NCBI RefSeq assembly: GCF_036067295.1
Contig: NZ_CP107954.1
Location: 4,588,001 to 4,652,000, forward strand
Length of the DNA: 64,000 nucleotides
DNA from: Kribbella sp. NBC_00382
GTDB taxonomy: Bacteria > Actinomycetota > Actinomycetes > Propionibacteriales > Kribbellaceae
Direction of reading: 5' to 3'
In this document: positions 9,274-16,917 of the stretch, piece after piece
Layout of the letters: the number at the start of each line of letters is the position of its first letter
How positions within the stretch are numbered: position 1 is the stretch's first letter
Notes under the pieces: generated by a model
The model's database searches: none
Told to the model about the DNA's origin: nothing
What the model saw: only the letters and a program-made list of their open reading frames with translations
Position numbers and translations under genes: made by a program

Positions 9274-10317
9274 ATGCGGGCGATGACGGTGGTGCCGGGC
9301 AAGGCTGACTCTGCGTCGGTCGGCGAGGTACCGGAGCCGCCGGAGTCCGACGGCTCGGTCCTGGTCGAGGGACTGCTCGCAGGGATCTGCGGCACGGATA
9401 TCGAGCTGTGCAGTGGCCTCTTCGGTACTGGCCGTCCAGGCGCCGACAGGCTGGTGATCGGGCATGAGTCGCTAGGTCGGGTCCTAGAGGCGCCGGCGGG
9501 CTCTGGCTTCGCTACTGGCGACTTGGTGGCAGGCATAGTCCGCCGCCCCGACCCTGAGCCCTGCCCGGCCTGCGCACGCGGCGAGTGGGACTTCTGCCGC
9601 AACGGCCGCTACACCGAACGGGGCATCAAGGAGATGGACGGCTACGGTGCCGAGCGCTGGCGAGTAGACCCGTACTACGCCGTCCCGGTTCCACAGCAAC
9701 TCGGGCACCTCGGCGTACTGGTCGAGCCGGCCAGCATCCTCACCAAGGCGTGGGACCAGATCGCCAGGGTCGGCGCCCGATCCTGGTACGGCCCGGAGCA
9801 CGTGCTGGTCACCGGGGCCGGACCCATCGGGCTACTGGCCGCACTGATCGCCAGCCAGCGCGGGTACACCGTGCATGTGCTCGACCTAGCCACCGACGGC
9901 CCCAAGCCGCAACTGGTGCGGGACCTCGGCGCGGAGTACCTCAATGACCTCTCCGACCTGACAGTGGCGCCCGACGTGGTGGTCGAGGCGACCGGGGCCG
10001 GGCAGCTCGTGTTCGACTGCGCCAAGCTGCTGCCACCGGCCGGTGTGATGTGCCTGACCGGGATCTCGCCCGGCCCGGCCTCCATCGACGTACAGCTGGA
10101 CGCGCTGACGCGGCAGCTCGTAGTACGGAACGCTGCGCTGGTCGGGACGGTGAATGCGGCCAAGCGACACTACGCGGATGCCGTGGACGTCCTGCTGGCC
10201 GCAGACCGGGCCTGGCTGGAGCGGCTCATCACGCGGTCGGTGCCGCTCTCCAAGTGGCCGTCGGCGCTGACGAAGGAGCCGGGCGACATCAAGGTGGTCG
10301 TGGACCTCCAGAGTTGA
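9274..10317 (+). CDS. Zinc-dependent alcohol/glucose dehydrogenase-like protein (MDR superfamily)
   Basis: The 347-residue product has a GroES-like catalytic domain with ICGTD (Cys39), IGHES (His64-Glu65) and a structural-zinc loop CPACARGEWDFC near residue 96. A Rossmann domain with GAGPIGLLAAL follows. The arrangement, including GYGAERWRVDP and the LVEPASILTKAWDQI stretch, resembles archaeal/actinobacterial glucose 1-dehydrogenases, which oxidise aldoses with NAD(P). The structural zinc loop shows only three cysteines, so the fourth ligand must be another residue or the site is lost. The start ATG at 9274 is followed closely by another ATG (9283). A weak CAGAGT hexamer lies 6 bases before, so the message may be leaderless. 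Confidence 0.85.
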   Translation: MRAMTVVPGKADSASVGEVPEPPESDGSVLVEGLLAGICGTDIELCSGLFGTGRPGADRLVIGHESLGRVLEAPAGSGFATGDLVAGIVRRPDPEPCPACARGEWDFCRNGRYTERGIKEMDGYGAERWRVDPYYAVPVPQQLGHLGVLVEPASILTKAWDQIARVGARSWYGPEHVLVTGAGPIGLLAALIASQRGYTVHVLDLATDGPKPQLVRDLGAEYLNDLSDLTVAPDVVVEATGAGQLVFDCAKLLPPAGVMCLTGISPGPASIDVQLDALTRQLVVRNAALVGTVNAAKRHYADAVDVLLAADRAWLERLITRSVPLSKWPSALTKEPGDIKVVVDLQS

Positions 10318-10357
10318 CCTGCAAGGATGTGATCAAACACCGTGAAGGGAGCCCCAG

Positions 10358-10624
10358 GTGTCGGAGACGACGAAGGCTCGGACCACCGAGCAGATCGAGG
10401 CGGACATCGCCGCCACCCGCGCCCGACTGGCCTCGACCGTCGATGAGCTGGTCGACCGGACGCACCCGAAGAACGTCGCCAAGCGGCAGGTCGAGCAGGC
10501 CAAGGCCCAGGTGTTCGACGAGCGCGGCCAGTTGCGCACCCAGAAGTTGGTCGCCGTCGGGGCCGCGGCGGTAGGTGTTCTCGGCATGCTGATCATGATC
10601 CGCAAGCTGGTGGGCCGCCGGTGA
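10358..10624 (+). CDS. DUF3618 protein, small single-pass membrane protein
   Basis: This 88-residue protein begins at a GTG with GAAGGGAG upstream. The N-terminal EQIEADIAATRARLASTVDEL is the DUF3618 motif; it is followed by a charged coiled-coil-like helix and one C-terminal membrane helix (about residues 64-82, LVAVGAAAVGVLGMLIMI) ending in basic residues. The family is common in actinobacteria next to DUF1469/phage-holin-like proteins, without known function. The stop overlaps the GTG of the GroES-like gene. Confidence 0.85.
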   Translation: MSETTKARTTEQIEADIAATRARLASTVDELVDRTHPKNVAKRQVEQAKAQVFDERGQLRTQKLVAVGAAAVGVLGMLIMIRKLVGRR

Positions 10625-10959
10625 CGGCTCGCAAGCGGCTGGCCGACGACAAGCTGCCGATCCGGATGCTGCACGACCGGGTGCTGGTCTCGATCGAGAC
10701 CGAGGGCGAGCGCAAGTCCTCGGCCGGCATCCTGATCCCGGCGACCGCGCAGATGGGCCGCCGGCTCGCCTGGGCGAAGGTGGTGGCGGTCGGCTCCAAC
10801 GTCCGGACCGTCGAGGTCGGCGACCGGGTGCTGTTCGACCCCGAGGACCGCGCCGAGGTCGAGGTCCGCGGCGACGACTACGTCCTGCTCCGCGAACGCG
10901 ACCTGCACGCGGTCGCCGCCGGCCGCCTCGAAGACGGCCAGACCGGCCTCTACCTCTAG
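10621..10959 (+). CDS. GroES-like (Cpn10 fold) co-chaperonin family protein
   Basis: The product has 112 residues. IRMLHDRVLVSIE, SSAGILIPATAQ and DRVLFDPEDRAEVEVRGDDYVLLRERDL follow the GroES fold, including the mobile-loop position. It differs from canonical GroES by a basic N-terminal extension (MTARKRLADDKL) and by the absence of the usual C-terminal IL-A pattern, and no groEL is nearby. It is therefore probably a paralogue and not the main co-chaperonin. Its start overlaps the DUF3618 stop by four bases, a linkage that suggests a shared task at the membrane (inference). A strong hairpin follows. Confidence 0.85.
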   Translation: MTARKRLADDKLPIRMLHDRVLVSIETEGERKSSAGILIPATAQMGRRLAWAKVVAVGSNVRTVEVGDRVLFDPEDRAEVEVRGDDYVLLRERDLHAVAAGRLEDGQTGLYL

Positions 10960-10964
10960 TTCCC

Positions 10965-10978
10965 GGTACTACGTACGC
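10965..10978 (+). repeat. 14-mer GGTACTACGTACGC, copy 1
   Basis: The same 14 bases occur at 20073-20086 and 25198-25211. This copy is intergenic, between the GroES-like stop and the terminator hairpin. It contains the over-represented octamer GTACTACG and two GTAC tetramers three bases apart. Confidence 0.8.
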
Positions 10979-11016
10979 GGCCGCCGCAGCACTGATCCCA
11001 GTGCCGCGGCGGCCGC
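10977..11016. terminator. Bidirectional terminator between convergent genes
   Basis: GCGGCCGCCGCAGCACTG pairs with CAGTGCCGCGGCGGCCGC over 18 positions with one mismatch and a 4-base loop. It lies between the convergent GroES-like and DoxX genes and is followed by ATTTCT on the plus strand. Confidence 0.75.
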
Positions 11017-11024
11017 ATTTCTGC

Positions 11025-11402
11025 TCAGAAGCTGTTCGGGCCGAAGCGGAAGATCGCGACCACCAGGGCCAGTACCAGGATCACCGCGTTGATGATGATC
11101 GGCTGCGGCTCCTTGCGCCGGGCGTGGGTGATGATCGCGCCGATCATGATGATCGCCAGGCCGGATGCGGCCAGCGGGACGAGCACCGGAGCGATGTCGA
11201 AGGCGCCCGGCAGGATCAGGCCGAGAGCGCCGAGCGCCTCGGCGGCGCCGATCAGCTTGAGCGTGCCCGCGGAGAAGTCCTTGGTCCAGGCCATCTGCGG
11301 GTTCTCGTTGAGCTTGGCCTTCGATTGGCTCAGCTTGGTGAGACCCGCGGCGAGGAAGAACGCGGCCAGGACGCCCGCGACGATCCAGAGAAACACATTC
11401 AT
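11025..11402 (-). CDS. DoxX-like integral membrane protein
   Basis: The 125-residue product has four predicted membrane helices (about 3-21, 46-64, 68-87 and 100-118). The family hallmarks are FFLAAGLTKLSQSK after helix 1 and LKLIGAAEALGALGLILPG. DoxX-type proteins are membrane proteins linked in some species to redox homeostasis, with no settled reaction. The gene is transcribed divergently from a MarR-type regulator, with two operator-like palindromes in the shared 89-bp promoter region, so it is the probable target of that regulator. Confidence 0.88.
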   Translation of the reverse strand: MNVFLWIVAGVLAAFFLAAGLTKLSQSKAKLNENPQMAWTKDFSAGTLKLIGAAEALGALGLILPGAFDIAPVLVPLAASGLAIIMIGAIITHARRKEPQPIIINAVILVLALVVAIFRFGPNSF

Positions 11403-11429
11403 CAGTGACGATCCGCTCTCGTGGTGTTA

Positions 11430-11443
11430 GTTGATGCGTCAAC
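11430..11443. promoter_or_regulatory. MarR-type operator palindrome 1
   Basis: GTTGATGCGTCAAC is a GTTGA-N4-TCAAC palindrome in the doxX/marR divergent promoter. It lies 27 bases upstream of the DoxX start codon. A second near-identical site lies 28 bases away, centre to centre. Confidence 0.6.
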
Positions 11444-11457
11444 CCTAGCCATGATGA

Positions 11458-11471
11458 CTTGAAGCGTCAAC
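11458..11471. promoter_or_regulatory. MarR-type operator palindrome 2
   Basis: CTTGAAGCGTCAAC keeps the TTGA-N4-TCAA core of the first site. It lies directly upstream of the putative marR -10 hexamer, where a bound dimer would block polymerase. This fits autorepression. Confidence 0.55.
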
Positions 11472-11479
11472 TAAGTCGC

Positions 11480-11485
11480 TAGACT
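11480..11485 (+). promoter_or_regulatory. Putative -10 hexamer TAGACT of the marR-type gene
   Basis: TAGACT lies 6 bases before the ATG at 11492, suggesting a leaderless message. TTGAAG at 11459-11464 is a possible -35 with a short 15-base spacer and overlaps the second operator. Confidence 0.45.
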
Positions 11486-11491
11486 GTCGGT

Positions 11492-11968
11492 ATGACCGGG
11501 GAGGATGAGGTGCGCTGGCTCGCGCCGGACGAGCTCGCGGCCTGGATGTCGCTTGCGGCACTGATGTTCAAGCTGCCCGGCGCGCTCGACTATCAGCTGC
11601 AGCGCGACTCGGGGCTGACTCATTTCGAGTACCTGGTGATGGCCGGGCTGTCCGAGTCGCCGAACCGCTCGCGCCGGATGAGCGAGTTGGCCGGCTTCGC
11701 AAACGGGTCGCTCTCCAGGCTGTCGCATGTGGTGAAGCGACTCGAGAAGCGTGGCTTCGTCGTACGCAGGCCAGACGTCGAGGATGGCCGGATCACGGTC
11801 GCCGAGCTCACCGAGGCTGGGTGGGAGCAGGTCGTCGCGGCGGCACCGGGGCATGTGGCGGCCGTACGGGAGTACGTGATCGATGCGCTGACTCCTGAGC
11901 AGTTGGCGCAGCTCAAGGAGATCGGCGACGCGATCCACCGGAAGGTCGATCCGGGCAGGTCCTGCTAA
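11492..11968 (+). CDS. MarR family transcriptional regulator
   Basis: The 158-residue product carries a winged helix-turn-helix at about residues 35-105. LTHFEYLVMAGLSESPNRSRRMSELA leads into the recognition helix (NGSLSRLSHVVKRLEKRGFV), followed by the wing RPDVEDGRITVAELTEAG. MarR dimers usually repress a divergent gene and their own until a phenolic or oxidative signal releases them. Here the divergent neighbour is a DoxX-like membrane protein and the intergenic region holds two matching palindromes. No ligand can be predicted. Confidence 0.93.
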   Translation: MTGEDEVRWLAPDELAAWMSLAALMFKLPGALDYQLQRDSGLTHFEYLVMAGLSESPNRSRRMSELAGFANGSLSRLSHVVKRLEKRGFVVRRPDVEDGRITVAELTEAGWEQVVAAAPGHVAAVREYVIDALTPEQLAQLKEIGDAIHRKVDPGRSC

Positions 11969-12010
11969 ATAGCTTGCTCTGATCCGAACGACCGTGCTTT
12001 TATTGATCTC

Positions 12011-12607
12011 GTGAGCAAGGGTGAAGAGACGCGCGCCGCGGTATTGGACGAGGCGGCCCGCCAGGTCAGCCTGGTCGGGCTCGGCGGTCTCACCATCGGG
12101 CTGCTCGCGGAGCGGACCGGTCTTTCGAAGAGCGGGCTGTTCGGGCATTTCCGGTCCAAGGAGCAGTTGCAGGTCGCGGTGATCGACTGGGCCGGCGAGC
12201 TGTTCGCCGAGCGGGTGTTGCGGCCGGCGCTCAAGGAGCCGCGCGGCGAGCCCCGGTTGCGGGAGTTGTTCGACCGCAAACTGCGCTGGGACAACGGCGA
12301 TCTCGCCTTGCCTGGCGGGTGTTTCTTCACCAGCGTGTCGGCCGAGCTGGACGACGCGCCGCCCGGACCCGTGCGCGATCGGGTGGTGCAGATCGAGCGC
12401 GACTACGTCGACACGATCACCACCGTCTTCCGGACCGGGATCAGCGAGGGGCAGTTCCGTCCCGACGCGGACCCGGAGCAGTACGCCTTCGACATCCGCG
12501 GTGTGCTGATGTCGTACCACCTGGCCAGTCGGTTGCTGGCCGACCCCCAGGCCGAGGATCGGGCCCGCGCCGCTTTCGAGGCGCTGCTCCGGGCGGCCAG
12601 GATCTGA
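12011..12607 (+). CDS. TetR family transcriptional regulator
   Basis: The 198-residue product starts at a GTG. The N-terminal helix-turn-helix (about residues 22-52, LTIGLLAERTGLSKSGLFGHF) is the TetR DNA-binding motif; SKEQLQVAVIDWA begins the ligand-binding domain. The C-terminal LALPGGCFFTSVSAELDD matches the TetR C-terminal type often paired with hydrolase genes. It is followed 22 bases later by an alpha/beta hydrolase gene on the same strand, its probable target. No palindrome obvious enough to call as operator was seen upstream. Confidence 0.93.
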   Translation: MSKGEETRAAVLDEAARQVSLVGLGGLTIGLLAERTGLSKSGLFGHFRSKEQLQVAVIDWAGELFAERVLRPALKEPRGEPRLRELFDRKLRWDNGDLALPGGCFFTSVSAELDDAPPGPVRDRVVQIERDYVDTITTVFRTGISEGQFRPDADPEQYAFDIRGVLMSYHLASRLLADPQAEDRARAAFEALLRAARI

Positions 12608-12629
12608 ATCCTTCCCCTGAGGAGTAGTC

Positions 12630-13565
12630 ATGGCGGCGAAGAAAAGCACGAACGGTCGGTCGATAAATAGACAGCGCAGGATCTTCCAGGTGCTCGAGTG
12701 GGTCGCGCCGGCGGTGGGCGCGAAGATGCTGGACACCATCTGGTTCCGCCTGCCCGAGGTCTCCGAGAAGGCCAAGCGGCTGCGGGTGGAGTTGCCGGAA
12801 CCGGTGCTGCTGGAGTTGCCGTTCGAGAACGGTCTGGTGCGTGGGCGTAGTTGGGGTGATGGGCCGACGATCTATCTCGTTCATGGGTGGGGCGGGTGGG
12901 GGCTTCAGCTGGCCGCGTTCATTCCGCCGTTGCTCGAGGCGGGCTTCCGTGTGGTCGCCTTCGATGCGCCGAGTCATGGAGAGTCCGAACCTGGTCGCGA
13001 CGGGGCACAGCGGTCGACGTTGCCGGAGTTGGCTGATGCGTTCGAAGCGGTGGTCGCGGCGTACGGACCGGCGTACGGGGTGATCGCGCATTCGCTGGGG
13101 GCGGCTGCGGTGACCTTGGCGTTGCGGGACGGGTTCGGCACGCGGCGGATCGTGTTTCTCGCGACGGCGACCGACTTCCGTGAGGGGCTGGTGCAGTACG
13201 AGGCCCACCTCGGCTTCGGCCCCCGCATCAGGAACGGCTTCCTGCGTCGGTTCAATCGCAGGTTCGGCCCGATGGAGAGCTACACCGTCCCGGTGATCGT
13301 CGACGCCCTGGCCGAGGAGCGCGAGCTGCCCGCCCTGCTGGTGATCCACGACCGCTCGGACCGCGAAACCTCGCCCGACGGCAGCATCGCCGTCGTCAAC
13401 GTCTGGCCGGACGCCAAACTCCACCTGACCGATGGCCTGGGCCACAACCGGGTCCTCCGCGACCCCACTGTCGTCGAGGCGGCCACCACCTTCCTCACCG
13501 AAGGTTCCACAGAGCGGGCGGTCGCTGACCACCCGGAAGCCGCACAGGAGACAATGCAGGGGTGA
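12630..13565 (+). CDS. Alpha/beta hydrolase
   Basis: The 311-residue product opens with a basic tail and an amphipathic segment. The alpha/beta hydrolase core has the oxyanion-hole motif VHGWGGWG near residue 86, the nucleophile elbow AHSLGAAA (Ser) near residue 153, an acidic residue in HDRSDRE and the catalytic His in GLGHNRVL. The substrate is unknown; esterase or lipase activity is the usual guess. The ATG has GAGGAG upstream. It sits directly behind the TetR gene, and its stop region overlaps the GTG start of dapC by four bases. Confidence 0.9.
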   Translation: MAAKKSTNGRSINRQRRIFQVLEWVAPAVGAKMLDTIWFRLPEVSEKAKRLRVELPEPVLLELPFENGLVRGRSWGDGPTIYLVHGWGGWGLQLAAFIPPLLEAGFRVVAFDAPSHGESEPGRDGAQRSTLPELADAFEAVVAAYGPAYGVIAHSLGAAAVTLALRDGFGTRRIVFLATATDFREGLVQYEAHLGFGPRIRNGFLRRFNRRFGPMESYTVPVIVDALAEERELPALLVIHDRSDRETSPDGSIAVVNVWPDAKLHLTDGLGHNRVLRDPTVVEAATTFLTEGSTERAVADHPEAAQETMQG

Positions 13566-14668
13566 CCTTCGCACCCACCTCCAGTCGTCTGCCCGACTTT
13601 CCCTGGGACAAGCTCGCCCCCTTCAAGCAGAAGGCGGCGGCTCACCCCGACGGGATCGTGGACCTCTCGATCGGTAGCCCGGTCGACCCGGTGCCTGAGC
13701 TGGTGAAGAAGGCTCTGGCGGACGCTGCCGACGCACCGGCGTACCCGACGACCATCGGGACCGGTACTGCGCGCCAGGCGGCCGTCGACTGGCTTGCCCG
13801 GCGGCTGGACGTGCCGAACGTCGACCCGCAGCACGGCATCCTCCCGGTGATCGGCACCAAGGAGCTGATCATGCTGCTGCCGACACTGCTCGGCATCGGC
13901 GCCGGTGACACCGTACTGATCCCTGACCTCGCCTACCCGACGTACGAGGCCGGTGCAGCGCTCGCCCGGGCGACCAGCGTCCCGGTTGCCGACCCCACGC
14001 AGTACGACGGCCCGGTACGGGTCGCCTACCTCAACTCCCCGCGCAACCCGTCCGGCCAGATCACCTCTGCCGACGAGCTGCGCGCAGCTGTCGAGTGGGC
14101 CCGGGCCAATGAGGTGCTGCTGGTCAGCGACGAGTGCTACATGGAGTTCGGCTGGGACGCCAAGCCGGTGTCGGTGCTGCACCCGGACGTCTGCGGCGGT
14201 AGCTTCGACAACCTGCTCGCAGTGCACTCGCTGTCCAAGCGTTCCAACCTCGCTGGCTACCGTGCGGGCTTCGTAGCGGGCGACGAGGCAGTGGTCGCCG
14301 AACTGCTCGCAGTACGCAAGCACGCCGGCCTCATGGTCCCGTCGCCGATCCAGGCCGCCATGGCTGCCGCCTTCGCCGACGACACGCATGTAGACGAGCA
14401 GCGCGGCCGGTACCTCCGCCGCCGGACGGTACTGCGGGATGCGCTGACCGCTGCCGGCTGGGAGATCACCTTGTCGCAGGGTGGCCTCTACCTGTGGGCC
14501 AGCAACCCGGCGTACGACGCCTATGGCTCTGTCGAGGCACTGTCCGAGCGCGGCATCCTCGTCGCGCCGGGTGTCTTCTACGGCACGGCAGGCGAGCGGC
14601 ACGTGCGGGTCGCGCTGACCGGTACCGACGAGCGGATCGACGCCGCCGTGAAGAGATTGCACGAATAG
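13562..14668 (+). CDS. dapC: Succinyldiaminopimelate transaminase (class I/II aminotransferase)
   Basis: The 368-residue PLP enzyme is of the actinobacterial DapC type, which makes N-succinyl-LL-2,6-diaminopimelate from the keto form in lysine and peptidoglycan precursor synthesis. The Schiff-base Lys is in HSLSKRSNLAGYRAGF near residue 226. Other PLP contacts appear in YLNSPRNPSG and SDECYMEF. In many actinobacteria dapC follows a ferredoxin gene (fdxA); here it follows an alpha/beta hydrolase. Its GTG overlaps that gene's stop. Assignment over other aminotransferases of this class rests on overall resemblance. Confidence 0.88.
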   Translation: MTFAPTSSRLPDFPWDKLAPFKQKAAAHPDGIVDLSIGSPVDPVPELVKKALADAADAPAYPTTIGTGTARQAAVDWLARRLDVPNVDPQHGILPVIGTKELIMLLPTLLGIGAGDTVLIPDLAYPTYEAGAALARATSVPVADPTQYDGPVRVAYLNSPRNPSGQITSADELRAAVEWARANEVLLVSDECYMEFGWDAKPVSVLHPDVCGGSFDNLLAVHSLSKRSNLAGYRAGFVAGDEAVVAELLAVRKHAGLMVPSPIQAAMAAAFADDTHVDEQRGRYLRRRTVLRDALTAAGWEITLSQGGLYLWASNPAYDAYGSVEALSERGILVAPGVFYGTAGERHVRVALTGTDERIDAAVKRLHE

Positions 14669-14769
14669 TCGAACCTTTTGGGCAGAGTGTGACGTCTTCC
14701 TGGGTAGAAGCCTCTTAGTAGGTGAGAGGAGAGCTGGGGTGGCTCTCCCGATATGGGGAGGACTGGCCC

Positions 14770-16116
14770 ATGAAGGCTCGTGCCTTGGGTTCGGCCGCTT
14801 TCATGGCGGCGCTGTGCCTCGGACTGGTTCCAGCGATCGCAACAGCCGCGGAGAACCCGACACCACCTGCGACCCCACCGGCCGCGGTTGAGGTGACCAC
14901 ACCGACGCCGGCACCGGTCGAGTCACCAACGACACCACCACCGACCCCGACGCCACCAGCGACCCCACCGCCGACCCCGGCAGTGGCGACGCCGATCACG
15001 CTGAACCAGCCGGCCAACACCTGGGAGGACCGGCCGATTACGCTCACCGGCCGGATGGAGAGCGGCCTGGCGAACTGGTACCTGACCCTGTGGCAGAAGC
15101 AGGGCACCACCTGGGTACTGCGCGGCTCGACTCGCACGATCGCCGACGGCGCCTACAAGTTCCTCTACACCTGGCCGGCTCCCGGTGCGGCCGTCTTCCG
15201 GGTGGTGATCGGCAACAAGAACCCGGGCACTCTCGGCTCCTCACCGGACCGCACGGCCACAGTGCTCGACCGCACGCTGGTGATGAACAAGCCGGCCGCG
15301 TCGTACACCGTGCTGACCGGTGTGACGCTGACGGGCAAGCTCACCCCGCCCGAGCCCGGCAAGAAGCTCGTCGGCCTGCAGGACCGGTACGGCGGCAAGT
15401 GGCGGACCCTGACGAGTGCCTGGATCGCGGCCAACGGGACGTTCGCAGTACCGGTGCCGGACAACCTGCCCTCGACCAAGACCGTCCGGGTCATCACGCT
15501 TGGCGTCCCGGCAGCCGCTGTCGAAGCCTCCGGGTATGCCGTGATCACGATCAAGGCCCTGCTCAATGCGAAGGTCGCCCTCGTCGGGGCGGGGTACGTC
15601 AACAAGACCTACCGGTCCGGCTGCCCGGTGAGGCCGTCGCAGCTGCGCCTGCTGACCTTGAACTACTGGGGTTTCGACGGTCTCGTCCACCGGGGTGAGC
15701 TGATCGTCCGGGACGCGGCCGTGGCGAAGATGATCACCGTCTGGACCGCGAGCTTCAACGCGAAGTTCCCGATCCGGCGGATGCAGCGCGTCGACCTGTT
15801 CGGCGGCAGCGACGTCAAGGCGATGCTCGCCGACGACACCTCGGTCTTCAACTGCCGCCAGGTGACCGGCAACCCGTATGCGCTCTCGCCGCACTCCTAC
15901 GGCTACGCGATCGACATCAACACCGTTGAGAACCCGTACCTCGCAGCGAACAACGTCTGGTACCCGTCGAACGGCCTGGCCTACCGCAACCGGTCGACCG
16001 TCCGCCCCGGCATGCTGTTCAGCACCAGCGCGCCGACCAAGGCACTGCGCAGCGCAGGCTTCTTCTGGGGAGCCGGCTGGCGTCAGCCCGACTACCAGCA
16101 CTTCGAGCCCCAGTGA
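14770..16116 (+). CDS. Secreted M15-family peptidoglycan peptidase (VanY/CwlK-like) with Pro/Thr linker
   Basis: The product has 448 residues. A signal peptide (about 1-26, ending ATAAENP) is followed by a Pro/Thr-rich linker (about 27-75). A two-repeat beta-sandwich region (about 78-255, each repeat with LTG followed by GKxx-type strands) and a C-terminal M15 metallopeptidase domain complete it. Zinc ligands are visible in SPHSYGYAIDIN (His, Asp) and the closing DYQHFEPQ (His). M15 enzymes cleave D-Ala-D-Ala or LD/DL bonds of cell-wall peptides outside the cell. ATG 14770 has GGGGAGG 7 bases upstream. The stop overlaps the next gene's GTG, so a lipoprotein is co-translated. Confidence 0.9.
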   Translation: MKARALGSAAFMAALCLGLVPAIATAAENPTPPATPPAAVEVTTPTPAPVESPTTPPPTPTPPATPPPTPAVATPITLNQPANTWEDRPITLTGRMESGLANWYLTLWQKQGTTWVLRGSTRTIADGAYKFLYTWPAPGAAVFRVVIGNKNPGTLGSSPDRTATVLDRTLVMNKPAASYTVLTGVTLTGKLTPPEPGKKLVGLQDRYGGKWRTLTSAWIAANGTFAVPVPDNLPSTKTVRVITLGVPAAAVEASGYAVITIKALLNAKVALVGAGYVNKTYRSGCPVRPSQLRLLTLNYWGFDGLVHRGELIVRDAAVAKMITVWTASFNAKFPIRRMQRVDLFGGSDVKAMLADDTSVFNCRQVTGNPYALSPHSYGYAIDINTVENPYLAANNVWYPSNGLAYRNRSTVRPGMLFSTSAPTKALRSAGFFWGAGWRQPDYQHFEPQ

Positions 16117-16874
16117 AAGCCGTACTGGTCGCCGTAGCTGCAGCTGCTCTCTTGTGCGGCTGCAGCTCAGAGCCGGGCGCCACCCCCGCTACTACCCCGA
16201 CACCGCCTGCGGCTGGCGGCACGGTGCCGGTGCCGACCAACACGCTGAACACAACCCCGCCCACCAACGCAGCAGAGCCGCCTGCCCTCCCGGAGCAGGC
16301 AACTGCGCCTCCACCCGCAGCGGCCGGTCCTGTCTCGTCCAGGAACCTCCCGGCCCCCGCCAAGCTTGGTAAGGGCTGGAAGACCTACACCGATCCCGGT
16401 GGCTCCGAGGCGGGCTTCGTGGGCAACGAGACCTGGACCCGCAGCCGTGCACCCCAGCAGGCCGCCTACGAGGCACTGCCCGTCGGCTGCGGCCACCCGC
16501 TCCCCACCAGCTCCCTGCCGGTCCCGAAGCACGCACTACAGGGCTCCTACCGCACTGCGGCCGGCAAGTCCGCCACAGTCCTCGTACTACGCTTCGCCGA
16601 CGCCGCCCGCGCTTCGGGGTACTACACCGGCTACCAGGCCCGCATGACAGCCTGCGGCGACAAGGGCAACCTCCAGGTCAAGCAGCTCTGGTCAGCCCCG
16701 GATGCGGTCGCGTCGGTGCGTTCCTACGAAGAAGCCGAGGCGTTTGTCGAGGTTTCCACCCTCAAGGGCTCTACCGTGGCCTTACTGGCTCAATCCACGG
16801 CAACACCCGGCAACCAGGCCGCCTGGGCGCGGTCCGTCGTACCGGCGCTGCAGGCTGTGATCGATTTGCCCTAA
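16113..16874 (+). CDS. Hypothetical lipoprotein
   Basis: The 253-residue product has an N-terminal lipoprotein signal with lipobox L-C-G-C (Cys17). A low-complexity Thr/Pro/Ala linker runs to about residue 75, followed by a globular domain of about 175 residues containing GNETWTRSRAPQQAAYEALPVGC. Two conserved-looking cysteines could form a disulphide. The domain faintly resembles PknH-type extracellular sensor domains, but I cannot assign it. It is translationally coupled (GTGA) to the M15 peptidase, suggesting a cell-envelope role. Confidence 0.82.
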   Translation: MKAVLVAVAAAALLCGCSSEPGATPATTPTPPAAGGTVPVPTNTLNTTPPTNAAEPPALPEQATAPPPAAAGPVSSRNLPAPAKLGKGWKTYTDPGGSEAGFVGNETWTRSRAPQQAAYEALPVGCGHPLPTSSLPVPKHALQGSYRTAAGKSATVLVLRFADAARASGYYTGYQARMTACGDKGNLQVKQLWSAPDAVASVRSYEEAEAFVEVSTLKGSTVALLAQSTATPGNQAAWARSVVPALQAVIDLP

Positions 16875-16905
16875 AGATGTACTACCTTTCAGTATTTTTT
16901 GGATC

Positions 16906-16911
16906 TAAACT
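16906..16911 (+). promoter_or_regulatory. Putative -10 hexamer TAAACT (leaderless)
   Basis: TAAACT lies 6 bases before the ATG at 16918 in an AT-rich stretch (16880-16911) unlike its surroundings. There is no room for a Shine-Dalgarno sequence if transcription starts 6-8 bases downstream. Confidence 0.55.
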
Positions 16912-16917
16912 CCTGAC

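Noticed and set aside
15241..16101. Long minus-strand reading frame opposite the M15 peptidase gene
   Set aside because: It is antisense to a protein with clear motifs. Long antisense frames are expected in GC-rich DNA, and the product resembles no protein.
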